Positions 11,750 to 24,600 of a stretch of 64,000 bases of DNA are shown here, piece after piece (the first letter of the stretch is position 1; each line of letters opens with the position of its first letter). The stretch is from assembly GCA_030789695.1 (NCBI GenBank), contig CM061130.1, forward strand, positions 9,229,860 to 9,293,859, given 5' to 3'. The position numbers and the translations under genes are program-made. The notes under the pieces were generated by a model. That model saw only the letters and a program-made list of their open reading frames with translations. It ran no database searches and was not told the DNA's origin. The stretch is from Scilla litardierei (lineage: Eukaryota; Streptophyta; Magnoliopsida; Asparagales; Asparagaceae).

Positions 11750-13354
11750 TGAGTTTTTGACATCCTTCTTCTTGGCCGGCGGTGAAGATTTGTTGTCCGA
11801 GGGAGCTTTCTTCATATGCTTCGCCGTATAGAGCTTGCATAGCTCTCTAATCTTGACGACATCAGCGTCGTCCTTCTCTTCGTCAGTAAGAGGGTCCGGC
11901 GGGTCTCTCATCATTTCGCCTTCTTTGGTAAGTTGGCCCTCTTCAAGGCCGTCATCGTGCTTGGCCTCGATGGCAAATGGCATGGCATCGTCAATCACCT
12001 CGTCGAGGAGGTCCACGTAGTCAACGTCCTCTGGCCAAGGCATCTGCTTCATCGCCTTCGGAATGTGGAGCTCAACTTCAATATTTTCGACGTTCAAGGA
12101 TAAGGTTCCTTCCCTCACATCTACAATCACTCCGGCGGTGGCTAAGAAAGGGCGCCCAAGAATCAGCGACGTATCACCTTCCTCCTTAATGTCCATCACC
12201 ACGAAGTCGCATGGCAAGCAGAGTCCACCCGGTACTTGTATTGGTATGTTTTTAGCAATCCCCACCGGCCTAGTGATTCGCCCATTGGTGAGTTGCATCT
12301 TCATGTCTGTGGCCTTGAGGTCGGTTCACGTATTCAATTTTTTGAACATCGTGAGGGGCATGAGGCTCACGCTTGCTCCCAAATCTACTAAAGCTTTCTG
12401 AAGTGGGACTCCTCCAAGCGTGCAAGGAATTCGGAAACTAGCGGGATCTTTAAACTTGGTCGGCGCTTTCTCCTTTCTAGTAAACCATGTAATTTGCTCG
12501 ACGAGCATGATCCTTTCTTTTCGCTTCTTTCCCGTAATCATATCCTTTAGGAATTTTGCATAGGACTGGATTTCGATGATTGCATCCAAGAATGGGATGT
12601 TCAAGCTCACACCTCGCAAATACTCCAAAAATTTGACGAGCCTTTTCTCAATCCTTGCCTTTGCCAACCGTTGTGGGTATAGTACCAGTGGCATATAAGC
12701 TCGCTCCTCTCGTGGCTTCTCTACTTCAGATTTTTCACGATTGCTCGGCGCCTTTGGGTCCTCCTATGCCTTGCATGGTTCCTCATCAACTGAAATTTCT
12801 TCCCTCGGCTCCTTAGCTTGAATCATGGCGGGAGTAGTGTCCTTCCTGCCTCTTGTAGTCACCGCCACAACTGCATTGATGTGCCCAGTGTTACCTCGTA
12901 GGTTTTGTTCCGGTTGAGCCGGCAATTGTTGATTGGTCTTATTGAGCAATGCGAGTTGCTCCGATAACTGTGCCACGACAGTGTTGAGGAAATCTTGTTG
13001 GGCCGTAAATTTTGCATTAAACTTCTTTTGTTCGGCCATGAACTCTTCAACCCTTTCTTCGTGGTCTGACCGTGGTGGTGCTTGCAGTGGATTGGGTGTC
13101 CTACATCCTTGATTGTATGTCGTTGGTCTATAGGGCCCCGCTTGTTGCCTCGGTGGATAGTTTTGTTGTTGGGGTGTCCTTTGTTGATACTGTGGTTGTT
13201 GTGGAGGCCGGGCTTGTGATTGTTGCGGCGGTGGATTCAAGGCTCCATCATTGTTGGCATATAAAAATCCGGGGTGACCCCTTGTAGCGGGGTTCACCCA
13301 ATAACCGGTACTTCCCGTAACATATTGAGCTTGCTCCATAGCTCCTTCTCCTTG
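11714..13354 (-). pseudogene. Gag C-terminal part and aspartic protease, Athila copy B
   Basis: This continues the gag begun at 33545; copy A is inserted between the two parts. It has a Gln/Pro-rich linker (about 13330-13090), a Gln/Leu-rich helix (KKFNAKFTAQQDFLNT), then the protease domain. ALVDLGASVSLMPL carries the Asp-Leu-Gly-Ala active site and SLILGRPFLATAGV is the flap/C-terminal block typical of plant gypsy proteases. The three open stretches share one frame, interrupted by two stops: a TAG near 12762 and a TGA near 12320, where copy A has Gly. The frame ends at 11714 with no reverse transcriptase downstream. Confidence 0.82.
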
Positions 13355-13662
13355 CTCCCTGATCACTCCATATTTTACACCTTTTTCTGCATGTTTGCAT
13401 GACAATTTGGTCGCCCATATCGCGTTTTTCATGATTATTCGACAATATTACGATGATTTTCACTATTTCTTGTTTCTGTCGTATTTCAAGAGATATGGAT
13501 GATTTGGAGCGAAAATGAGATCAAAGGAGTTTCACGCACTCCGGAGTGTCACCCACGGCTTATTTGATGAGTTATCAGCGATAGAGGATGAGCGGAAGAA
13601 GAAGGAAATCGATAGGAGCGACGAGGAAGCAAAAAGGAGAAGAAATAAGCTCAAGAGCACCT

Positions 13663-14103
13663 CACTCGGCCGAATGGCTGGTCAGTCGGCCGAGTGAAGA
13701 TCACACTCGCCCGAGTAGAACGGATACGCACTGTAGATTTTCAACGTTCACTCGGCCGAGCAAGGAATTCCATTCGGCCGAGTAAGAAAGCTCACTCGTC
13801 CGAGTGGTACAGGGAAATCAGATAGAAAAGAGCCAAAGTTACTGGAATATCTGAGAAAGCTCACTCAGCCGAACATGATAGCTACTCGGCCGAATGAAGA
13901 AGACTGCTCGGCCGAGTCACCCTACGATACGGACCCCTGAAAATCCCGAATTTACTGTTTTTGTACAGGGTTTGTCACTCAGGCGAGTGACAATGGGCAC
14001 TCGGCTGAGTGACCCTCTCCGACTGCTGCTAGGAATGCAAATTCTGGGCTGCACAGGGGCATTTTTGTCACGATTTTTTGGACGTTTTTGGCTTGTATTT
14101 AAG
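13663..14103 (+). promoter_or_regulatory. Palindrome array and TATA box of Athila LTR
   Basis: Eleven variants of CACTCGGCCGAGTG lie between 13663 and 14011, followed about 85 bp later by TATTTAAG at 14096. The array occupies the U3 position expected for an enhancer. The 3' LTR has the matching array at 31042-31369. The palindromes are seen; enhancer function is inferred. Confidence 0.65.
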
Positions 14104-14562
14104 CCCTGTTTTTTCCCTAGTTTTAGGAGAGACTTGAATTATTTTTTTAGAGAGTTCTTTTAGGTTTTTGACGGCTATTCTTTGGAAAAATCTCAGCTGG
14201 AGATCATTGGCTACGTCATTGGTTTGTTCTTTCTTGTTAAAAACTCAATTTTTATGAATTGTTTCTCTTTTGCAATGAATTGTGCCATGATTATTATTTT
14301 TATTTCTGAGATTTTCATGATGATTAGTGAGTAGTTCCGTCGTTCTAGGGCCTAGGGATGAACCCTATGGACCCGATCTTTGAATTGTGATAAATTGGTA
14401 GATGTGTTGCTAGAATTGATATTGGTTAGGCTGTGATTGATATATTACGAGTAGCTAAGAATTCATATCGATTGGTATTTGCAAGAGATTGGATCCCAAT
14501 TGGTAGGAATGCCTAGATATTCGATTTAGATTGATAATTGAATTTCTCTAGACTTGGTTTGT

Positions 14563-14690
14563 AAGAGATTGGACCAAAGCTAGGATTTTTAATTATGAGT
14601 CTATATTAATATTCGTTTGCAAGAGATTGGACCAAAGCTAGGATTTTTAATTATGAGTCTGTATTAATATTCGTTTGCAAGAGATTGGAC
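14563..14690 (+). repeat. 58-bp tandem repeat in the Athila LTR
   Basis: AAGAGATTGGACCAAAG and its downstream sequence repeat at a 58-bp period (GGACC at 14571 and 14629, GGACG at 14687). The 3' LTR keeps the same repeat near 31920-32050. The motif AAGAGATTGGA also recurs in the copy B LTR at 40610-40665. Confidence 0.8.
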
Positions 14691-15182
14691 GAATAAGAAC
14701 TATCATAACCTATATCGTAGCTCGAGTTTGCACGAGAGTAGGCTCGAGATGCAATTGGACGATGATGTCGATCTTCACGCTAGCGGCTTAGGCTAGGGTT
14801 TGCACGAGAGTTGGCCCTAACCTAGGTTTGCTATAGACCGGCAATAGCGCGAGAGTGTGAGCTTGGTTCTACACTTAGTTGCGACTAGTTCACCTATATT
14901 CAAGCTTAGCAACAATGAAATTTATGATTCACAAGGATGAGAGACGGTCCGTAGTGGGGATTTCCTATCCCTAGATGCTTTATTATATTGATATTTCTTG
15001 CTATTTGAACGAATGTGACGATTACACCAAAATTATTCTTATTATCTTGATAGCTAGGTAATTAAAGTGAGATACTGTCAATTGTCCTCCCTGTGTTCGA
15101 TACCTGCTCGCCGCTACACCGTGCGCTTGCGGTAATACTACAAGTCGTTTTTCGGGTGTATATCCGGACGCGATCAAGTTTT

Positions 15183-15200
15183 TGGAGCCGTTGCCGGGGA
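15183..15200 (+). other. Primer-binding site of copy A (tRNA-Asp type)
   Basis: TGGAGCCGTTGCCGGGGA lies six bases after the LTR end. It differs at one base from the TGGCGCCGTTGCCGGGGA expected for pairing with tRNA-Asp, the primer known for Athila elements. Confidence 0.85.
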
Positions 15201-15306
15201 GGGGACGGTATTTTATTTTTCTTACTCAGTTATTTCTTTTTCTTTTTATTATTTCTATCTTTTTATTCCTCTATCGTTCTAACAATTCCATCAAAGATCT
15301 ATTTTC

Positions 15307-18068
15307 ATGTGCATGTACACGAGATCGACGGAGCATCAAGGAGATCTATTATTTGATCCGGAGATCGAGCGTACCGAAAGGAGGCTTAGAGCAGAGAGAA
15401 GACTTGCTATAGAGAACGATTGTATGAACCAATGGGAGACACCGAAAGAATTAGCGGCACGCATGGCTAGGATTATATCCATCAGAGATAGGCTTCGGCC
15501 TAAGACTACTTCCACCACTTCATCTATTGCGATGCCGGAGTTGGCGGTGGATAAGAATTTTGAGCTCAAGATGGGACTTGTGGTTCTAATGCAACAAGAC
15601 CCATTTCATGGGAACTCCCACGAGAATCCACACTACCACCTTCAGTCATTCTTGTCCAAGTGCGCCACCTTTCAAATGCCCGATGTACCGGTCGATGCAA
15701 TCCGATTACGCCTCTTTCCATTCACTCTCAGAGACAAAGCTTTGTATTGGTTGAGGACACAAGTGGAGGGGATCTTTACTACATGGGATGAGTTAGTAAG
15801 TGCTTTTGTTGATAAATTCTACCCACCATCTAAGACAGTGAAGATAAGGAGCGCACTCATGTCCTTCAAGCAAGGACCACATGAGACTTTATTCGAGGCA
15901 TGTGAGCACTTTAAAGATCTCCAACATCAATGCCCCCATCATAGCATTGAAGTATGGGAGCTAGTTCACAACTTTTACAATGGACTCCAACCGGGCACCA
16001 AGCAAATCATAGATGCAACCACCAATGGAGCCATTCTATCGAAGACACCGGATGAAGTTACGGTCCTATTAAAAGAGATGGCCTCTAATAACCAACAATG
16101 GGGCGACGAGCGAGGACATTCTACATCCTCCTTGAAGCCAACAAGCATATATGAGGACAAGGCCGTAGCGGAACTTTCTACGAAGTTCGACTCTCTCCAC
16201 AAGGTCGTGGAGAGATTGGAGAAGTTGATCACCGAGCCACATGGAACTCCCGCCACATCTACGCCGGGAGGCAATATGAGTGATTGGCAAGACCAATCTC
16301 AAGCTAAGTTCATTGGAGGAGAGCATGGAGAAGGAGCCATAGAACAAGTGCAATATGTTGCGGGGAACACCGGCTATTGGGCCAACCCGGCCACGAGGAA
16401 TCATCCGGGATTCTCATATGCGAATAATGATGGAGCTTTGAACCCACCACCACCGTAACAACCTCAAGCTCGACCTCCACCTCCACAACCTCAATATCAA
16501 CCGAGAGGGCCACCACAACAAAGCTACCCGCCTAGGCAACAAGCGGGACCATATAGGCCACCGGGTTATAATCAAGGGTGTAGAGCTCCAAACCACCACA
16601 AGCACAACCGAGATCGGATCATGAGGCTATGGTGGAGGAATTCATGGTGGAGCAAAAGAAGATAAACGCTAGATTGATTGCTCAACAAGACTCTCTCAAT
16701 ACCATCGTGGGCCAGCTAGCAGAGCAACTTACATTGCTAAATAAAAACACTCAACAATTGTTGGCTCAACTGGAGCCTAATCTACGAAGCAATACCGGCC
16801 ACATCAATGCGGTGGTGGCGGTTACTACTAGGGGCAGGAAGGACACTACTCCCGGCATGGTTCAAACCAAGGAGCCTGTGGAGGAAATTTTTGATGATAA
16901 AGAGCCGGCCATTGAGGAGGAGAGCCCAAAAGAGCCGCTAGAAGGTGAAAATTCAGAAATTAAGAAGCCAAATGAGGAGCGCACCTACATGCCACCAGTG
17001 CCCTTTCCGCAACGGTTGGCAAGAGCTAGATTGAGAAGCGGCTCGCCAAATTCCTTGAGTACTTGCGAGGGGTAAACATCAATATACCTTTCTTAAATGC
17101 TATCGTAGAGATCTCGTCATACGCCAAGTTCTTGAAGGACTTAATTTCGGGGAAGAAAAGAAAGGATACGATAATGCTCGTCGAGCAAGGCTCATGGTTC
17201 ACCCGGAAGGAGAAGGAACCTACGAAATTTAAAGATCCCGGAAGTTTCCGCATCCCATGCACACTTGGAGGAGTCCCACTACAAAAGGCTTTGGTAGACT
17301 TGGGAGCAAGTGTAAGCCTAATGCCCCTAAGCATGTTTAAGAAATTGAATACGGGGACCGACTTGAAGCCTACGGACATGAGAATACAACTAGCGGATGG
17401 TCAGGTTACTAGGCCGGTGGGAATTGCAGAGGACATACAGCTCCAAGTACCGGGAGGGATTTGCTTTCCGTGCGACTTCGTCATTATGGACATCAAAGAG
17501 GAGGGCGATACTTCACTTATACTTGGACGTCCTTTCCTAGCCACCGCCGGCGTGATAGTCGACGTGAGAGAGGGTTTTGAATGTCGAAAACATCGAGGTT
17601 GAGTTCCATATTCCCAAAGTAATGAAGCATATTCCCTACCATGATGAAGTGGATTATGTGGACCTCCTTGATGAGGTGATCGATGAAGCTATACCAGACT
17701 CTATTGGCGCCTTACACGATGATGGCCTTGAAGAAGGCCAATCTTCTTGCAATGGAGAAAAGTTGGAAGACTCTCCGGATGGCTCTATGGGAGATGTCAA
17801 CGAAGACGGCGCTGATGTCGCGAGAATTAGGGAGCTATGCAAGCTCTCCACGACCAACAATTGGAAGAAAGCTCCGTCGGATAAGAGATTCGCATCACCG
17901 ATGAAGAAAAAGATTGGTACAAGCTCAAGCTTGGGGGACTTATCCCCCAACACTATCCATGATGAGGGGAAGCCGAGGAATGCCCACGAGCATCAACAAC
18001 CAAATCCAAGTGGCCTTCCCGGCAAATTTAACGGGCACATCTCATATGCGACAAATATCACGCACTAA
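15307..18068 (+). pseudogene. Athila gag and aspartic protease, copy A
   Basis: Gag starts MCMYTRSTEHQ at 15307. Its capsid core spans about 15590-16080, with AIRLRLFPFTLRDKALYWLR, then TTWDELVSAFVDKFYPPSKT and CPHHSIEVWELVHNFYNGL, the Retrotrans_gag pattern of Athila. I see no CCHC zinc knuckle. A Pro/Gln-rich linker follows, then protease with ALVDLGASVSLMP (catalytic Asp codon at 17297) and ILGRPFLATAGV. Lesions are a TAA after PPPP near 16458, a frameshift near 16600, another near 17040 and one near 17570. After protease an acidic tail runs to 18068 and stops. Reverse transcriptase, RNase H and integrase should follow in an autonomous element but are absent. Confidence 0.85.
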
Positions 18069-18399
18069 ACGAAAATCATAAGGGGTCGAGCTCAAGACCT
18101 TAAACGATCGCTTGTCGAGAGGCAACCAGACGGTTTTATATTGATTTTAGTTGAATTCTATTTTTATTTTAGATTTTTCTTAGTGTTTAGAGTCTAGAGT
18201 CAATAAAAATCGTGACAACGGGCTCTATTTTTCATGACAGTAGACGGAGAACGAGAAATCATTCATATGGAGGATGACCATGGCAAGGGAGAGCGCTCCA
18301 GGAACATGCTCAGGCCTTAGGAAGAGGAAGAAACTGACGGGGACTAGAAAAACAGAGAATGGCGCAAAAAACAGAGAGCCGATGCTGAAAACAGGTAGC

Positions 18400-18752
18400 C
18401 ACTCAGCCGAATGAACTTCTCATTCAGCCGAGTGAAGACTCTACTCGGCCGAGTAGAGTACCGATCAGGGAAGATCCGACAGACCAACTCTCTGTTATTT
18501 TCTGTGGTTTACAGTACTATTTCCACTCGGCCGAATGACTATGTAACTCGGCCGAGTGAATCTGATACCCTACACGCTTCAAAAATCAATGGGTGGCCTT
18601 GCTGCTCGACCGAGTGGAACTTGTCCCTTCGGCCTAAGGGTAAAAGCTACTCGGCCGAGTCGTAAGTATGGGGAGAATTTGAAATTTTTTTAGCGTCGAG
18701 CCATTTGGCCGAGTGAACGCGTCACTCGGCCGAGTGACCACACCTTATATAT
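18400..18752 (+). promoter_or_regulatory. Palindrome array and TATA before ORF1, copy A (candidate internal promoter)
   Basis: About ten variants of CACTCGGCCGAGTG lie between 18400 and 18736. TTATATAT at 18745-18752 follows eight bases after the last one. A GC-rich leader (about 18755-18960), an AT-rich stretch and a splice-acceptor-like TTTGCTTTTCAG (ending about 19111) precede the ORF1 ATG at 19268. The same order is present in copy B. Use as a promoter is inferred. Confidence 0.6.
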
Positions 18753-20103
18753 CGAGCGGGCGCAGCACGAATTTCAAAAACCCCAAAATTCCCAATTTTA
18801 ATCGCGCTCGCACGCTGCCGCTTCGACTCACATCGCCCGAATCACTTCCTCCTCGCCCGAACCACCCGATGCCGGCCGACTGCTGCCTCACCTCCGGTCG
18901 TCGCCGAGTCGCCACCGACGGTCACCGCCGGCGTCACCCCCCAGCCACCGTTCTTCCCCCATTTCGCCTAGAATTCGTATTTCTCACCCATTTCTCCAAT
19001 CCGTATGCCCATTTACTCCAAATTCAAATTAAATCCTATTTATATATATTACCCCCTATCTTCCCCATGTATTTTGATTATCATTCACTGATTTGATTGT
19101 TTGCTTTTCAGGCTAGCTTGGGGGAGTTCCAGGATGCTCCACAGCTTCGCAGAGGAGGTGATTTCTTCACACGCTTCATATTTTGCTCTCGCGTCATGCT
19201 CAGGTATACTCGTTCCATTATATAGCACTTCACATTTCCATTTGGGTGGGCACGTCTCGCGGCACATATGCCGCCCCGTCTTAGGCCACGCACTCGGGAG
19301 CCCGCTTCCAAGCGGAAGAAGTCAGGTGATCCTGGCTCCTCTTCTGCTAGGACGGACTCCCCTCCACCTAGCCCACCACCACCCACACAGCCGCCTCCTA
19401 CCGCACCCATTCCACCACCTGCACAGCCCGCCCCCGCATTCGATGCGATGGGGATCAAGTTCAGAGACGACGCCTAGAGCGCCAGATTTGAGCGTATCTC
19501 CCATCGCTCGATCGTACCCACTAGGTTTGCGCACCTTGCTGACTTAGAGCGACTAGGGGTCCTAGAGGGGCTACTCCAGTTGTATGACAACGTGGGGTGG
19601 CGTGATTTCTTGTCGGTGTCGACGGGCACTTATATCCGCCCGACACTAGAGGTCCTTAGCTCTATTGAGCGGACCCCTGGAGGATGCTCCTTTCGCCTGA
19701 TGGATCAGGAGTGCGAGGTCACTCTCGACATGCTCCGAGCATTCTTCCAGTGGCCCACTGTCCCCGACCCGGACCGAGCTTATAGCCCCACGCACATCCC
19801 ACCCCCGTCATTCGACACCCATGCTTTTTGGACACGGATCACAGGATCACCCCTTGCCTTTGACCCTAGTCAGGCCAAGGCCTCTGTCGTCCTCCACCCA
19901 TGCCTCCACATTGCACAGAGCCCTATGGAAACCACTTTTCTTGTGAGGTACGAGCCCGAGACGTTGTCGACGCCAGAGCTCTACATGCTCTATGTGATGA
20001 CACGTTCCAGGGTTTTTGATGGAGATGACATTCTGGTCCCCGCCATAGAGATTGATATTTCCAGTTGGTACATCGACCGCCTCATTATTTCTATCAGTGC
20101 TAG

Positions 20104-20631
20104 TGTGGGATCCAGTCGGAAGGACGATGTAGGATCGAATGAGAGGAGAGACTTACGTTAGCGTATGCTGCGCTGTAGTCTCTGAACTTTGCCATCGGAT
20201 TCGCCACAACGGTCAGTACTTCATCACAGAGGATCGAAGCAGCGTTTTCACCGTCTAAATCTCTACTTGGATGAAGAACTTTAATGGAAGGGAGAAGATG
20301 AAAAAGATTGCCTTATGCAAACTTATGGCATGAATGATTAGCCTTAAATGCCTTACCAGTGGGTCCTATTTATAGGCTTTAGGGGTAGTTATTATAGGAA
20401 ATAGCTACATATAAGCTTATTAGCTTATATTAACACCCTTGCTTATCCTCTTCTTCATGCACTTATCAAGTGCCTTTATGCACTTATAATGTGACTTTTT
20501 CCACTTATCGAGTGGTCCTTTTCACAGATGAAAAGGTTCCCTTCGCACATGCTTTCATGCACACGACATCTGAGGTCCGTAGACCCTCATACATCCCCTC
20601 ATGGGTGTATACATATCGTCCATATCCAACA
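20104..20631 (-). repeat. 3' LTR of copia-1
   Basis: 528 bp. It contains three short hairpin motifs spaced 21 bp apart (starting 20460, 20481 and 20502) and a TATA-like CTATTTATAG near 20365-20375. Confidence 0.92.
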
Positions 20632-21630
20632 TCTCCCACTCACACTTGAAGAGATTGTAAGGAAATAGTTCTTCTGTTTATCATACTGAGAAATAGACCG
20701 TGTGACCGTTATGCGCATAGAGTCTGCTGTTGTGCACTTGTTAGAGATACATAACACTCCTTGAGGTGCAAAGTTGAGTAGATCAACGCATGCTTTACCC
20801 TAGATTATTTCCTCACACTTCTTATACTTTATATTCAACAATTGAATCCCATCTGGATTACAATTGGCTGGCCAGATTTGAATCTCTAAAGTCCAAATGT
20901 GAATATGAAATTAATCTTCCTCTTCTTGTGATCCTTTTGATCTTGACTTGACTCGCTTTTCTAGCATGCCCCGTCGGACCGAATTGATCATAGTCCATAA
21001 GCAACATGCTAAGACAGCGATCACCCAGTCAAATCTAAAGGAACCAATTAGAGTCCATAAGGGTAAGAAATTCAAGACCCATGTGGTCTTTGGGTCTCAC
21101 ATAACAGTAAACACAATTACTATTCTAACCCATTGGTCAAATGCATACGTAGAATGAATACGTATTACAACATCACTCCTTTCCCAGGGAGCGTATGTCT
21201 TAATGATGTTGTAAGGCTGATGGTCAGACACCACAATGTCTGAATTTGAGTCCCTTTTACTACTCATTGATCTCCTGGACCCACATCCCGCATAAGACAG
21301 ACAAGAAAACATTCTCTTAGATCTTTTGTAAGCATCCATATGATGCAGATCTTTCATACGACCATTTTGTTTAAGTCATGACTCTAAATCATCCGTCTGA
21401 CGATTTTGACTTTAAACAGGTCTCATCTTTATCTTTATCCGTCTGATAGAATAAAGGCGGTTGCTCATGTGAGAGAGCCAACCTCAATCTGTCCGACATA
21501 CTGGAAAATATAGCTGAGATTAAAACAAATATACACAAACATTTTCAAGAAACTCATATGCAATGTTGAAAAGAACTTATTCTTTTATTAAATTTGATCT
21601 TTTATAGACATGGGAATACATTGATACAAC

Positions 21631-24600
21631 TTAGCTCTTACGCAATCCTTGAGATGATAAGTGTTTGTAAAACACATCTCTGGGGATCGCCTTCGTAAGC
21701 GGATCCGCTATCATCTCATGCGTAGATATGTACCAAATGTCTACCTCCTTGTTCTTATCATAGTCTTTTGCAAATGTGTAGCAGATATCAATGTGTTTGG
21801 TCTTTCAATGGAATTTTGGATCTTTGACATAGGCTATAGATGCTTGACTGTCACTGTATATTGGTACAGCACCTGAGTCACTTGCATCAATTAGCTTGTC
21901 TAAGAATCTCCTAAGCCAAACAGCTTCTTGGACCGCCATGCTAAATGCTACAAATTCGGCTTCCATAATTGAAAGTGAGATGCAGTATTGTTTCTTGTTA
22001 CTCCAGGATATTGCACCAGACCCGAGTAGAAAAACATGTGCTGAGGTCGATCGTCGCTCATCGAGATCACCCGCCCAATCAGCATCAGTGTAGCCTTCGA
22101 GCCTCAAGGCATTTCCTTGATAGCATAAAGCATAGTCCGCAGTCCCTTTAAGATACCGCATTATCCTCTTAACCACTTTTCAGTGTGCTTGCCCTGGATT
22201 GGATTGGTAACGACTTACCATTCCAATGGCAAAACAGATGTCCAGTCTTGTACACATCATAGCGTACATGAGACTACCAACTGCACTGGAATATGAAACT
22301 TTTTCCATAATTTCCTTTTCCTTTTGGTTCTTTGGACACATTTTCAGACACAAATTATCGCATTTACTTATAGGAGTATCAATGGACTTACAGTCCTGCA
22401 TATTAAAACGTTCTAAAACCTTCTTTATATAAGTCTCTTGTGAAAGAGAAAGAAGTTTCTTCGAACGATTCCTTGAAATCTTAACTCCAAGGATATATGC
22501 GGCTTCTTCCATGTCTTTCATCTCAAATACTGATGAAAGCCAAGCCTTGATATCCATCACAAAGCCCTTGTCATTTCCGGCTATTAAAATGTCATCTACA
22601 AATAGAGACATAATAACATACTTGCTTTTGATCCTCTTGATATATACACAGTTATCTTCATCAAGCATGGTAAAACCATTTGATAAGACAACTTCTTGAA
22701 ATCGTATATACCATTGCCTCGAGGATTGTTTAAGACCATATATGGACTTACGAAGTTTACAAACCTTATGTTCGTTTCCTTCTTTTACAAACCATGTTGG
22801 TTGTTCCATATAGATCTCCTCGTCCAATTCTCCATTGAGAAAGGTAGTCTTTACATCCATTTGATGTAATTCGAGGTCTAAACAAGCTACCAAAGCCAGA
22901 ATTAAGCGAATCGAGGTAAAACGAACAACAGGTGGGAAGGTCTCTTCATAGTCTATCCCTTCCTGTTGCGTAAAACCTTTCGCGACAAGGCGAGCTTTAT
23001 ATCAGTCTATAGATCCATCAGCCTTATGCTTGATCTTGAGAACCCATTTGTTCCCAATATCTCTACGTCCTCTGGGTAAGTAAACCAAGTCCCAGACTCG
23101 GTTAATTTTCATGGATTCTAATTCCTCCTTCATCGCTTCCATCCATTTGTCTTTTGCAGGGCATGATACAGCCTGTTTGAAAGTAGCAGGCTCGTCATCT
23201 TCTTGTAGTAAAGTCATAAAGGTTTGTGGAAATTCATCCTCAAATCTTAGAGGAGTTAACCTTGTACGACTACTACGTCGTATATGAGATTCTTCATGTC
23301 CTTGTTGACTCGAATTTGGATCAATTCTAATATCACTCCCACTTGGAATGTGGTTAGAATTGCTCCCACTTGGATTATTATTCCCATATGGAATAGGATT
23401 CGCATCATTCGTATCATCCATTGGTGAAGGTGGAAATGTATTTTCGTCTTCACCAAGAATTCTCACACTCGAATGAGGTAATCCTTCTTGATCATAAATC
23501 TCAAATAGAGATAAGTCCTGACTTATCTCGCCCTGTCTTGGAAACTCATTTTCCAAGAAAGTAACATCCCTCGACTCAAATTCAATCAGTCCTCCATTGT
23601 CTTCCTGACCAATGAAAACATAACCTTTGGAGTTTTCTGCGTATCGTATAAAGATACATTTCCTCCCCCTTGGCCCAAGTTTGCCATACTTATGGGAGGA
23701 AATATGTGCATAGGATGCACACCCCCAAGGTTTCAAAATGCTTAAGTCAGCAGACCTTTGGTTCCACAACTCATAAGGAGTGGAGCTAACTGATTTCGAG
23801 GGTACGCGGTTCAAGATGAAAGCAGTCGTCAATAATGCATCACCCCAAAAGTTGATTGGCAAGTTAGCTTGCGCCATCATTGAACGGACCATTTCCATTA
23901 AAGTCCTATTTTTCCTTTGAGCAACACCATTTTGTTGTGGAGTATACGACATAGTTATTTGATGAACTATGCCCTTATCACCATTAAGTTCCTTAAAACT
24001 TGCTGATTGATATTCACCGCCTCTATCGGTTCGTAAGACCTTAATCTTGTGATCTAATTGATTTTCCACTAAACTCATATAGTTTTTAAAGCAGGTTAAT
24101 GCTTCATGTTTGTGGGATATCAAATAGATATGTCCGAATCGGGTGAAGTCATCAATGAAGGTGATGAAGTAGGACTTCCCGCGTCTTGTCTTGACATTCA
24201 TCGGACCACATATGTCCGAATGGATGAGCTGTAATGGAACTTCGGCTCTTGTGCCGGTTCCAAACGGATTGCGACAAGATTTCCCTACAAGGCAATGTTC
24301 ACAAGTCGACATTTCGACCTTTGAAACATTGGATAGAAGGCCACGTTTGGCAAGTCTATCCATACATGTTGGTCCAATGTGACCAAGCCTTGCGTGCCAA
24401 CAAATTACATCAGATTCACAAACCGAGGAATTTGTAACAAGTAAATTTTCATTAAAATTTGAGGAATCGTACATAGTATTTAATACAATGAATCCCTTAA
24501 AAACATACCCATAACCAATTAAAGAATTATTACAAGATATGTCCACTTTACAATTATGAAAGAACCAACTATAACCAAGACCCATTAATACAACCACAGA

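Larger units (their letters stand above)
13360..15176 (+). repeat. 5' LTR of Athila copy A
   Basis: It runs from TGATCACTCC to GGACGCGATCA, 1817 bp. It contains a palindrome array, a TATA-like TATTTAAG at 14096-14103 and a 58-bp tandem repeat downstream. Its left neighbour is the interrupted gag of copy B. Confidence 0.92.
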
